Shown: piece after piece, positions 8,272-16,089 of the stretch
Layout of the letters: each line of letters starts with the position of its first letter
How positions within the stretch are numbered: the first letter of the stretch is position 1
Notes under the pieces: model-generated
Databases searched by the model: none
Told to the model about the DNA's origin: nothing
What the model saw: the letters and a program-made list of their open reading frames with translations, nothing else
Made by a program: the position numbers and the translations under genes
Assembly: GCA_036265675.1 (NCBI GenBank)
Contig: DATAOP010000057.1
Coordinates: 4,966 to 68,965 of the forward strand
Source of the DNA: VRUE01 sp036265675
GTDB taxonomy: Bacteria > Actinomycetota > Thermoleophilia > Solirubrobacterales > 70-9
Length of the DNA: 64,000 nt
Direction of reading: 5' to 3'

Positions 8272-9390
8272 ATGCTCAAGCGCACAGCACTTCTCATCCT
8301 TGCCGCGATCTCCGCCCTGGCTCTGCCGGCCGCCGCCGAGGCGGCGGCCGGCTCCGGCGGCGCCGTCGTCTTCTCGCGGGTCGTCACCACCCCCGCGGCC
8401 GAAGCCGGCGAATCCGCGGCCGAAGGCGGCGAATCCGCGGCCGAAGCGAAAGCGACGCCGACGGTCGAAGGCGGCCTGTTCGCGGCTCGCCACGGTCGCC
8501 TCAACCAGCTGACCGAAAACGCCGGTGACAGCCAGCCGGACTTCTCGTCCGACGGGCGGCTGATCGCGTTCGTCCGCGACGGCGACGTCTACGCGATGCG
8601 CGCCGACGGCAGCGGCCAGCACCCGCTGACGAGCGGTCCCGAGGTTGACGCCAGGCCTCAGTTCGCGCCGAACGGCCACTACGTGGTCTTCGAGCGCCGG
8701 TCCGAAGCGGGCGCTCCGCGCGACCTCTACACGGTCGACATCGCCGGCGAGGGCCTCCACGCCCTCACCTCGTCCCTGGCGGACGAGCACGAAGCCACGT
8801 TCTCGCCCGACGGCCGCGTGATCGCGTTCGTCTCCGGCGTCGCGCTCAGCGGCGGCGGGGTCGCCGACGACATCTACTCGGTCCGGCCCTCCGGCGCAGG
8901 CTTCGCTCGGCTAACCCACACCGGCCGGGTCGACGAGTTCTCGCCGCGCTACTTCGCCGGCGGGATCGCGTACAGCCGCGGCCAGAGCGGAACCGGACCG
9001 GGCGCCTACGCCGACGTCTACACGATGCGGCGCAACGGCTCCCGGGTCAGGCCCGCGATCCGCGGCGTCGGATCGGCCGCGATCGAGGACGTCTCGCCCA
9101 ACGGCCACACGCTCCTGTTCCGCCGCGACCAGGGCCTCTGGGTGAAGCGGCTCGGCGGGGGCCGGGCGCGGAAGCTGACCGAGGTCGCCGACAATTCCAC
9201 GACGAACGCGGTCTTCTCCTCCGACGGCCTCCGGGTCGCCGCCTTCGTCGCCACCAAGGAAGCGGAGAGCCTCTCGGCGATCCGGGTCAAGGACGGCCGC
9301 AGCAGCCAGCTCGCAGCCGGCTTCGGACTCGAAAGCGGCTCGACCGCGGCGACCATCGGCCCGGTGATCGCCTGGCAGCCAGTCCGGTAG
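8272..9390 (+). CDS. Secreted WD40-like (TolB-type) beta-propeller protein
   Basis: A 372-residue protein with a signal peptide (MLKRTALLILAAISALALPAAAEA). After a low-complexity stretch with the repeat GESAAE it has several PD40/TolB-like blades: DSQPDFSSDGRLIAFVRDGD, DARPQFAPNGHYVVFERR, HEATFSPDGRVIAFVSG, VSPNGHTLLFRRD and AVFSSDGLRVAAFV. These form a beta-propeller that probably binds protein or ligand outside the membrane. ATG at 8272 is chosen because AAAGGG sits eight bases upstream; an in-frame ATG at 8245 is possible. A perfect hairpin follows 10 bases after the stop. Function not known. Confidence 0.75.
   Translation: MLKRTALLILAAISALALPAAAEAAAGSGGAVVFSRVVTTPAAEAGESAAEGGESAAEAKATPTVEGGLFAARHGRLNQLTENAGDSQPDFSSDGRLIAFVRDGDVYAMRADGSGQHPLTSGPEVDARPQFAPNGHYVVFERRSEAGAPRDLYTVDIAGEGLHALTSSLADEHEATFSPDGRVIAFVSGVALSGGGVADDIYSVRPSGAGFARLTHTGRVDEFSPRYFAGGIAYSRGQSGTGPGAYADVYTMRRNGSRVRPAIRGVGSAAIEDVSPNGHTLLFRRDQGLWVKRLGGGRARKLTEVADNSTTNAVFSSDGLRVAAFVATKEAESLSAIRVKDGRSSQLAAGFGLESGSTAATIGPVIAWQPVR
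8404..8445 (+). repeat. Two tandem 21-base units (A/G-GESAAE)
   Basis: Two adjacent 21-base units encode AGESAAE and GGESAAE just after the signal peptide of the secreted propeller gene. The units differ at one base. A change in unit number by slippage would lengthen or shorten the linker in frame. Confidence 0.7.
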
Positions 9391-9400
9391 GCGTGCCCGA

Positions 9401-9434
9401 CAGCCACCCGGCGGGTATAACCGCCGGGTGGCTG
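9401..9434 (+). promoter_or_regulatory. Perfect 14-bp hairpin covering the kinase start codon
   Basis: CAGCCACCCGGCGG (9401-9414) and CCGCCGGGTGGCTG (9421-9434) are perfect reverse complements around the loop GTATAA. The GTG start of the kinase gene, at 9428-9430, is inside the right arm. The hairpin could end transcription of the upstream propeller gene (though no T-run follows) and would also lock away the kinase start in the mRNA. It has no spare room for a normal ribosome binding site. Confidence 0.6.
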
Positions 9435-11248
9435 GACAGGGAGGCACAGGCGAGCCCGCGATCGGCTCGACGCTTGCGGGCTACCGGCTCGACGCGCTGA
9501 TCGCGCGCGGCGGGATGGGGGTCGTCTATCGCGCCACCCATCTCGCCCTCGACCGCCCAGTGGCGCTGAAGGTGATCGCACGCCACCTCGGCAGCGACGA
9601 GAGCTTCCGCGACCGCTTCCTGCGCGAGTCGCGGCTCGCGGCCCGCCTCGAGCACCCGAACGTCGTCCCCATCTACGACGCCCGCGAGGAGGACGGCGAG
9701 CTGATCGTCGCGATGCGGCTGGTCGGCGGCGGCGACCTGAAGCGGCGGATCGCCGCCGGCACCCTCGAGCCGGAGGAGGCGATCGACCTCCTGGCCCAGG
9801 TCGCCGAGGCCCTCGACTCGGCCCATGCGGCCGGAATCGTCCACCGCGACGTCAAGCCGCACAACATCCTGCTCGAAGGCGACCACGCCTACCTCACCGA
9901 CTTCGGCCTCGCCAAGGCGCTCGGCGACAGCGGTGTCATCAGCGGTGCCTCGATCGTCGGCACGGTCGAGTACATGTCACCGGAGCAGTGGCGCGGGCAG
10001 GACGTCGGGCCGGCCGCCGACGTCTACTCGCTCGGCTGCGTCCTCTACGAGTCGCTGACCGGGATCGTCCCCTTCGGCCGCCGCGCCGGCGACGTCGAAC
10101 CCGAGATGCCGGCGGGCCTCGACGCCGTGATCGAGCGCTCGGTCGCCAGGGACCCGAGCGAGCGCTACCCCAGCGCCGGGGCGCTGATCGAGGCGGCGCG
10201 CGAGCGCCAGGGGGCGACCCCCACCGCGACCCGCGTCCTCAGCGACGGCCCGGAGGCTCCGACCCGCGCCCTGGCGCCGGCGGAGCCCAGGGGCCTGCGG
10301 CGGCGGATCCGCTCGCTCTCGTGGGGATGGCTGGTGACGCCCGCGGTATTGGCAGCGCTGATCGCCGCCCTCTTCCTGCTGCTCGGCGGCAGCGACGTCT
10401 CGGTCTCCTCGCCGGTTGCGGTGGGAACGCCGCCGCTCCGGGTGGCCGCCGGTGAGGGGGCGGTCTGGGTGACCAGCTCCGCCGACGGCACCCTGACCAG
10501 GATCGACCCGCGAACCCGGAAGATCGACGGCCGCCCGCTCGAGCTCGGCCGGGGCATCTCCGCGGTCGCCGTCGGCCGCAAATCGGTCTGGGTCTCGAGC
10601 CCGCGGACCCGGAGCGTCCTCCGGATCGACCCGACGACCAACCTCGTGACCGGCAGGATCAGGGTCGGCGGCCGGCCGGGGGCGTTGATCGTCGCCGGGG
10701 GACGCGTGTGGGTCGCCGACCAGGGTGGCGCCGGCGTCACCGCGATCAATCCCCAGGGCGAACGGGTGTATCGACGGGCGATCCTTCCTCACGCGGCGCC
10801 GCTACGGCTCGCCGCCGGAGCCGGAGGGGTCTGGGTCAGCAGCGCCTCGACCGGCTCGGTCCGGCGGATAGACCAGAGCACCGCGAGGGCGGCCGGAGCT
10901 CCGATCCGGGCCGGCCGCGGCCCGGCCGGGATCACGGTCGGCGGCGGCCTCGTCTGGGTCGCCGACAGCCGCTCGGACACGGTGACCAGGGTCGATCCGT
11001 CGATCCAGGGAGTCCTCGGAGACCCGATTCCGGTCGGCGGCCGGCCCGGCGGTATCGACGCCGGGACAAACCTGGTCTGGGTCGCGAGCGCCGGCGACGA
11101 CACCGTCAGCCGGATCGACATCGAAAGCGGGGACGTCGTCGGTGACCCGATCGACGTCGGTCCCGAACCGGGGGCGATCACGATTGGCGAGGAAGCCGTA
11201 TGGGTAGCCAACAACGGCGACGGAACGGTGACGCGTATCGAGCCCTGA
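9428..11248 (+). CDS. Membrane Ser/Thr protein kinase with extracellular propeller
   Basis: A 606-residue PknB-type kinase. The glycine loop is ARGGMGVVYRA (residues 26-36), the ATP lysine is Lys48 in VALKVI, the catalytic loop is HRDVKPHN (139-146) and DFG is 158-160. The C-lobe is short: VPFG at 215 is followed almost directly by MPAGLDAVIERSVARDPSERY, so about 20-30 residues usual in this family are missing. One membrane helix lies at about 300-320. The outside part has repeated blades such as VWVTSSADGTLTRIDP, VWVSSPRTRSVLRIDP and VWVADSRSDTVTRVDP, a YVTN-type propeller that may sense a cell-wall ligand. The GTG start lies in a hairpin. tkt follows after 23 bases, so the two are likely co-transcribed. 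Confidence 0.9.
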   Translation: MAGQGGTGEPAIGSTLAGYRLDALIARGGMGVVYRATHLALDRPVALKVIARHLGSDESFRDRFLRESRLAARLEHPNVVPIYDAREEDGELIVAMRLVGGGDLKRRIAAGTLEPEEAIDLLAQVAEALDSAHAAGIVHRDVKPHNILLEGDHAYLTDFGLAKALGDSGVISGASIVGTVEYMSPEQWRGQDVGPAADVYSLGCVLYESLTGIVPFGRRAGDVEPEMPAGLDAVIERSVARDPSERYPSAGALIEAARERQGATPTATRVLSDGPEAPTRALAPAEPRGLRRRIRSLSWGWLVTPAVLAALIAALFLLLGGSDVSVSSPVAVGTPPLRVAAGEGAVWVTSSADGTLTRIDPRTRKIDGRPLELGRGISAVAVGRKSVWVSSPRTRSVLRIDPTTNLVTGRIRVGGRPGALIVAGGRVWVADQGGAGVTAINPQGERVYRRAILPHAAPLRLAAGAGGVWVSSASTGSVRRIDQSTARAAGAPIRAGRGPAGITVGGGLVWVADSRSDTVTRVDPSIQGVLGDPIPVGGRPGGIDAGTNLVWVASAGDDTVSRIDIESGDVVGDPIDVGPEPGAITIGEEAVWVANNGDGTVTRIEP

Positions 11249-11271
11249 CCAATAGGATCGGCTGCAATCGC

Positions 11272-13335
11272 ATGGCTGACGGTGACATCGACCAGCTCTG
11301 CATCAACACCATCCGGACGCTTTCGATCGATGCGATCCAGAAGGCGAACTCCGGCCACCCGGGGACTCCGATGTCGATGGCCCCTGTCGCCTACACGCTC
11401 TGGCAGCGCTTCCTCCGCTTCGACCCGGCCGACCCCGTCTGGCCGAACCGGGACCGCTTCGTGCTCTCCGCCGGCCACGCCTCGATGCTGCTCTATTCGC
11501 TGCTCTTCCTCGCTGAGGTCCAGGCGGTCGACCCCGATTACGAGGTCGTCGGCAAGCCGTCGGTCTCGATCGAGGACATCGAAAGCTTCCGCCAGCTCGA
11601 CTCGCGGGCGCCTGGCCATCCCGAGTACCGCTGGACCTCCGGAGTCGAGTCCACCACCGGGCCGCTCGGCCAGGGGATCGCGACATCGGTCGGGATGGCG
11701 ATTGCCTCGAAATGGCTGGCGGCGCGCTATGGCGAGGATGTCTTCGACTTCGACGTCTACTCGCTGGCCGGCGACGGCTGCCTGATGGAGGGGGTCTCCG
11801 GCGAAGCGGGCTCGATCGCCGGCCACCTCTCCCTCGACAACCTCTGCTGGATCTACGACAACAACCACATCACGATCGACGGCAAGACCGATCTGGCCTA
11901 CGAAGACGACGTCGCCGCGCGATTCATGGGCTACGGCTGGAACGTGACCAGGGTCGGCGACGCCAACGACACCGGCCTGATCGCCGACGCGTTCGAGGAG
12001 TTCCGCGGCGAGGAGGGCCGGCCGACGCTGATCATCGTCGACAGCCACATCGGCTGGGGCTCGCCGCACAAGCACGACACCGCAGCCGTGCACGGCGAGC
12101 CGCTCGGCGAGGAGGAGGTGCGCGAGACCAAGCGCGCCTACGACTGGCCAGAGAACGCGCAGTTCCTCGTCCCGGACGGGGTCAAGGAGCACTTCGCGGC
12201 CGGGATCGGCAACCGCGGAGCCGAGCTCCGCGCCGTCTGGGAGCAGCGGCTCGGCGAGCTCGACGACGAGGTCGCGGCGGAGATCGACGCCGTCCAGCGG
12301 CGGCAGCTGCCCGAGGGTTGGGATGCTGCCATCCCCTCCTTTGACGTCGACGAGAAGGGGATCGCGACCCGCAAGGCCTCGAACCAGGTCGAGAATGCGG
12401 TCGCCGAGCGGATCCCCTGGCTGCTGGCCGGCTCGGCCGACCTGACCGACTCGACCTCGGTCCGGCTCGACGTCGACGGCGCCGGCGACCTCGAGCCCGG
12501 CTCCTACCGCGGCCGCCAGCTCCACTACGGGATCCGCGAGCACGAGGCGGCGGCGATCTCGAATGGCCTCTCGCTCTCGAAGCTGCGTCCGCTGTGGTCG
12601 ACCTACCTCACCTTCTCCGACTACGCGCGGCCGGCGATCAGGCTCTCGGCGCTGATGGAGCTGCCGGTGATCCACCTCTTCACCCATGACTCGATCGGCC
12701 TCGGCGAGGACGGCCCGACCCACCAGCCGGTCGAGCAGCTGGCCTCGCTGCGCGCAGTGCCCGGACTCGACGTGATCAGGCCGGCCGACGCGAACGAGGT
12801 CGCCGAGGCGTGGCGGGTGGCGCTCGATCGCACCCACCAGCCGGTCGCCCTCGTCCTCACCCGCCAGAACGTCCCCGTGATCGACCGCTCGAAATACGCG
12901 CCTGCCGCCGGGTTGAGGCGCGGTGGCTATGTGCTTGCCGACGCGGGCGGCGGCGACCCCGACCTGATCCTGATCGCGACCGGCAGCGAGGTCGCCCTGG
13001 CTCTCGCCGCGCACGAGGAGCTCAGCGCCGACGGGGTCCGCTCCCGTGTCATCAGCCTTCCCTGCTGGGAGCTGTTCGAGCGCCAGGACGAGGCCTACCG
13101 CGACGAGGTGCTGCCGCCGGCGGTCACCGCGCGCGTCTCGGTCGAGGAGGCATCGACGATGGGGTGGGACCAGTACGTCGGCCCCGAGGGCGAGCGGATC
13201 GGGATGCACACGTTCGGCAGCTCCGCGCCGCTGAAGGACGTGCAGACGAAGTTCGGCTTCACGCCCGACAGGGTGGCGGAGGCGGGGCGCGAGGTTCTGC
13301 GACGGGCAAACGGCAACGACGGAGGCGGAGCGTGA
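11272..13335 (+). CDS. tkt: Transketolase
   Basis: A 687-residue transketolase, of usual length. It moves two-carbon ketol units between sugar phosphates using thiamine diphosphate. ANSGHPGTPMSMAPVAYTLW (from residue 25) and the cofactor motif GDGCLMEGVSGEAGSIAGHL with DNNHITIDG (about 167-203) are clear. The pyrimidine and C-terminal domains follow with FTHDSIGLGEDGPTHQPVEQ. ATG at 11272 is chosen because upstream residues do not fit the family and overlap the kinase 3' end. GTG of tal overlaps the stop as GTGA. Position between a sensor kinase and tal suggests one long transcript running through cydB. Confidence 0.97.
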   Translation: MADGDIDQLCINTIRTLSIDAIQKANSGHPGTPMSMAPVAYTLWQRFLRFDPADPVWPNRDRFVLSAGHASMLLYSLLFLAEVQAVDPDYEVVGKPSVSIEDIESFRQLDSRAPGHPEYRWTSGVESTTGPLGQGIATSVGMAIASKWLAARYGEDVFDFDVYSLAGDGCLMEGVSGEAGSIAGHLSLDNLCWIYDNNHITIDGKTDLAYEDDVAARFMGYGWNVTRVGDANDTGLIADAFEEFRGEEGRPTLIIVDSHIGWGSPHKHDTAAVHGEPLGEEEVRETKRAYDWPENAQFLVPDGVKEHFAAGIGNRGAELRAVWEQRLGELDDEVAAEIDAVQRRQLPEGWDAAIPSFDVDEKGIATRKASNQVENAVAERIPWLLAGSADLTDSTSVRLDVDGAGDLEPGSYRGRQLHYGIREHEAAAISNGLSLSKLRPLWSTYLTFSDYARPAIRLSALMELPVIHLFTHDSIGLGEDGPTHQPVEQLASLRAVPGLDVIRPADANEVAEAWRVALDRTHQPVALVLTRQNVPVIDRSKYAPAAGLRRGGYVLADAGGGDPDLILIATGSEVALALAAHEELSADGVRSRVISLPCWELFERQDEAYRDEVLPPAVTARVSVEEASTMGWDQYVGPEGERIGMHTFGSSAPLKDVQTKFGFTPDRVAEAGREVLRRANGNDGGGA

Positions 13336-14396
13336 AAGCGACACAGGAACTGCACGAGATGGGTCAGAGCCTCTGGCTCGACAACATCACGAGGACGATG
13401 GTCGGCGACGGGACGCTGCAGGGCTACGTCGACGAGCTTTCGATCACCGGGCTGACCTCGAACCCGACGATCTTCGACAAGTCGATCTCCGGCGGGGACG
13501 CCTACGACGAGCAGATTGCGGCCGCCGGCCCCGACGCGGAGTCGACGGAGGAGCTGTTCTTCGAGCTCGCCCTGACCGATCTCCGCGACGCGACCGATAT
13601 CTTCGCCCCGATCCACGACCGCACCGACGGCCTCGACGGCTGGGCCTCGCTCGAGGTCTCGCCGCTGCTCGCCGACGACGCGGCGGCGACGATCGAGCAG
13701 GCCGCCCGCCTGCACGAGAAGGGCGGCCGCGACAACCTCTACATCAAGATCCCGGGGACGGAGGCCGGGCGGACGGCGATCGAGGAGTCGATCTTCTCCG
13801 GGGTCCCGATCAACGTCACCCTGCTCTTCTCGCGCGAGCAGTATCTCGGCTCGGCCGAGGCATACATGCGGGGCCTCGAACGACGGGTCGAGGCGGGGCT
13901 CGACCCGGCGGTCCCCTCGGTCGCCTCGATCTTCATCAGCCGCTGGGACGTCGCGGTCCAGGACAGCGCGCCGGCCGGGCTCCGCAACCAGCTCGGAATC
14001 GCGGTCGCGAAGCGCGCCTACCGCGCCTATCGCGAACTGCTCGACTCCGAGCGCTGGCAGGGCCTCGCCAACGAGGGCGCGCGGCCGCAGCGGCTGCTGT
14101 TCGCCAGCACCGGGACCAAGGATCCCGAGGCCTCCGACACGCTCTACGTCGAGGCGCTGGCGGCGCCGTTCACGATCAACACGATGCCGGAGAACACCCT
14201 CAAGGCGCTCGCCGACCACGGTGAGATCGGCGACCCGCTGGCCGAGGACGGCGGCGACGCCGAGCAGGTCCTTTCCCAGTTCGCCGAGGCCGGGGTCGAG
14301 ATCGAGTCGCTCGCCGCCCGCCTCCAGGAGGAGGGCAAGGTCGCCTTCGACAAGTCCTGGCGCGAACTGCTCAGCACGATCGAGGAACAGCAATGA
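13332..14396 (+). CDS. tal: Transaldolase
   Basis: A 354-residue transaldolase of the longer actinobacterial/cyanobacterial type. It transfers a dihydroxyacetone unit between sugar phosphates. LTSNPTIFDKSI near residue 42 is the family signature, and YIKIPGTEAGR near 137 holds the Schiff-base lysine. It begins with GTG overlapping the tkt stop, so the two are translationally coupled. The stop TGA overlaps the ATG of mini-ORF copy 2 as ATGA, and that ORF in turn overlaps the pgi start. Confidence 0.96.
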   Translation: MKATQELHEMGQSLWLDNITRTMVGDGTLQGYVDELSITGLTSNPTIFDKSISGGDAYDEQIAAAGPDAESTEELFFELALTDLRDATDIFAPIHDRTDGLDGWASLEVSPLLADDAAATIEQAARLHEKGGRDNLYIKIPGTEAGRTAIEESIFSGVPINVTLLFSREQYLGSAEAYMRGLERRVEAGLDPAVPSVASIFISRWDVAVQDSAPAGLRNQLGIAVAKRAYRAYRELLDSERWQGLANEGARPQRLLFASTGTKDPEASDTLYVEALAAPFTINTMPENTLKALADHGEIGDPLAEDGGDAEQVLSQFAEAGVEIESLAARLQEEGKVAFDKSWRELLSTIEEQQ

Positions 14397-14464
14397 GCGC
14401 GGAACGAGTAAGCGTCACGATCTGTCTCTTCGCGCAGCGAGTGAAGCGCGAAATTTATTCATGA
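14393..14464 (+). CDS. Mini-ORF copy 2 (23 codons) between tal and pgi
   Basis: ATG at 14393 overlaps the tal stop as ATGA. The frame reads MSAERVSVTICLFAQRVKRE plus three residues and ends in TGA at 14462-14464, overlapping the pgi ATG at 14461 as ATGA. It is thus coupled at both ends. The peptide is closely related to the one at 964-1038. It fills exactly the gap between two pathway genes, so either the element inserted there or it is a true leader that links translation of tal to pgi. No known family recognised. Confidence 0.55.
   Translation: MSAERVSVTICLFAQRVKREIYS
14397..14452 (+). promoter_or_regulatory. Alternative hairpins in mini-ORF copy 2
   Basis: GCGCGGA (14397-14403) can pair with TTCGCGC (14429-14435), with one G-U pair. 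TTCGCGC can instead pair perfectly with GCGCGAA (14446-14452) over a 10-base loop. The second stem lies just before the pgi ATG at 14461. Copy 1 has the same three-segment layout, with sequence changes that mostly keep the first stem. The role is inference. Confidence 0.4.
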
Positions 14465-16089
14465 GCAATCTCAAAGTCACGGGGGCCTGGCAGGCGCTCG
14501 AGCACCATCACGCCGAGATTGCCGACCGCCACCTCCGCGACCTATTCGCCGCCGACCCGGAGCGCGGCGAGCGGCTCGTCGCCGACGGCGCCGGGCTCCA
14601 CCTCGACTTCTCGAAGAACCGGATCGTCGACGAGACGCTGCTGCTGTTCGGCGACCTCCTCGCCGAGCGCGGCGTCCACGAACGCCGCGAAGCGATGTTC
14701 GCCGGCGAGCACATCAACGTCTCCGAGGACCGCGCCGTGCTCCATGTGGCGCTGCGGATGCCTCGCGGGCGCTCGCTGATCGTCGACGGCGTCGACGTGG
14801 TCAGGGAGGTTCACGAGACCCTCGACCGGATGGCCGCCTTCTCGGAGCGGGTCCGCGGCGGTGAGTGGACCGGGCACACCGGCAGGCCGATCCGCAACGT
14901 CGTCAACATCGGGATCGGCGGCTCCGACCTCGGCCCGGTGATGGCCTACGAGGCGCTGCGCCACTTCAGCCGCCGCGAGATGCGCTTCCGCTTCGTCTCC
15001 AACGTCGACGGCACCGACTTCGTCGAGTCGACCCGCGACCTCGACCCCGAGGAGACGCTGTTCATCGTCTCCTCGAAGACCTTCACGACGTTGGAGACGA
15101 TGACCAACGCCCGCACCGCTCGCGAGTGGACGCTGGCTGGGCTCGGCGGCGACGAGGCCGCGGTCGCGAAGCACTTCGTCGCGGTCTCGACCAATGCCGA
15201 GGAGGTCGCCGCCTTCGGGATCGACACCGACAACATGTTCGGCTTCTGGGAGTGGGTCGGCGGCCGCTACTCGATGGACTCGGCGATCGGCCTCTCGACC
15301 ATGCTGGCGATCGGCCCCGCCCGCTTCGCCGAGATGCTGGCCGGCTTCCACGCGATGGACGAGCACTTCCGCGAGGCGCCGCTCGCCGACAACCTGCCGA
15401 TGCTGATGGGCGTGCTCTCGGTCTGGTACGGGGGCTTCTTCGGCTCCGAAACCTGCGCCGTCCTCCCCTACGACCAGTATCTGCACCGCTTCCCGGCCTA
15501 CCTCCAGCAGCTGACGATGGAGTCGAACGGCAAGCACGTCACCCTCGACGGCGCCCGCGTCGACTACGACACCGGGGCGATCTTCTGGGGCGAGCCGGGA
15601 ACCAACGGCCAGCACTCCTTCTACCAGCTGATCCACCAGGGGACGCGCCTGATCCCCTGCGACTTCATCGGCTTCATGCATTCGAACAACCCGCTCGGCG
15701 ACCACCAGGACCTGCTGATCTCGAACGTGTTCGCCCAGGGCGAGGCGCTCGCGTTCGGCAAAACGCCGGAGCAGGTGCGGGAGGAGGGGACGCCGGAGAA
15801 TGTCGTCCCGCACCGGGTGATGGAGGGGAACCGGCCCTCGAATGCGATCCTCGCCGAGCGGCTCGACCCGCACACGCTGGGGACGCTGGTCGCCCTCTAC
15901 GAGCACAGCGTCTTCACCCAGGGCGCGGTCTGGGGGATCGACTCCTTCGACCAGTGGGGCGTCGAGCTCGGCAAGGCCCTGGCGAAGGCGATCATCCCCG
16001 AGCTCCAGGCCGAGGCCGAGCCCGAGCTCCGCCACGACAGCTCGACCAACGCGCTGATCCGCCGTTACCGGCAGGCCAGGGGCGGATGA
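14461..16089 (+). CDS. pgi: Glucose-6-phosphate isomerase
   Basis: A 542-residue phosphoglucose isomerase that interconverts glucose-6-phosphate and fructose-6-phosphate, joining the pathway products to glycolysis. NIGIGGSDLGPVMAYEAL near residue 149 and FGFWEWVGGRYSMDSAIGLS near 260 are family signatures; GEPGTNGQHSFYQLIHQGT carries later active-site residues. ATG at 14461 (MSNLKVTGAW) is chosen because the family fold starts here and because the mini-ORF stop overlaps it. cydA starts with ATGA over the pgi stop, so the run continues without a gap. Confidence 0.97.
   Translation: MSNLKVTGAWQALEHHHAEIADRHLRDLFAADPERGERLVADGAGLHLDFSKNRIVDETLLLFGDLLAERGVHERREAMFAGEHINVSEDRAVLHVALRMPRGRSLIVDGVDVVREVHETLDRMAAFSERVRGGEWTGHTGRPIRNVVNIGIGGSDLGPVMAYEALRHFSRREMRFRFVSNVDGTDFVESTRDLDPEETLFIVSSKTFTTLETMTNARTAREWTLAGLGGDEAAVAKHFVAVSTNAEEVAAFGIDTDNMFGFWEWVGGRYSMDSAIGLSTMLAIGPARFAEMLAGFHAMDEHFREAPLADNLPMLMGVLSVWYGGFFGSETCAVLPYDQYLHRFPAYLQQLTMESNGKHVTLDGARVDYDTGAIFWGEPGTNGQHSFYQLIHQGTRLIPCDFIGFMHSNNPLGDHQDLLISNVFAQGEALAFGKTPEQVREEGTPENVVPHRVMEGNRPSNAILAERLDPHTLGTLVALYEHSVFTQGAVWGIDSFDQWGVELGKALAKAIIPELQAEAEPELRHDSSTNALIRRYRQARGG

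Noticed and set aside
7512..8504. Long N-terminal extension of rpiA
   Set aside because: The frame is open, but it would cover the divergent FHA gene and its start; RpiA homology begins at GTG 7511.
10789..13344. 851-codon open frame opposite tkt
   Set aside because: It is the antisense shadow of a clear transketolase gene in GC-rich DNA; the translation is Arg/Asp/Val-rich with no motif.
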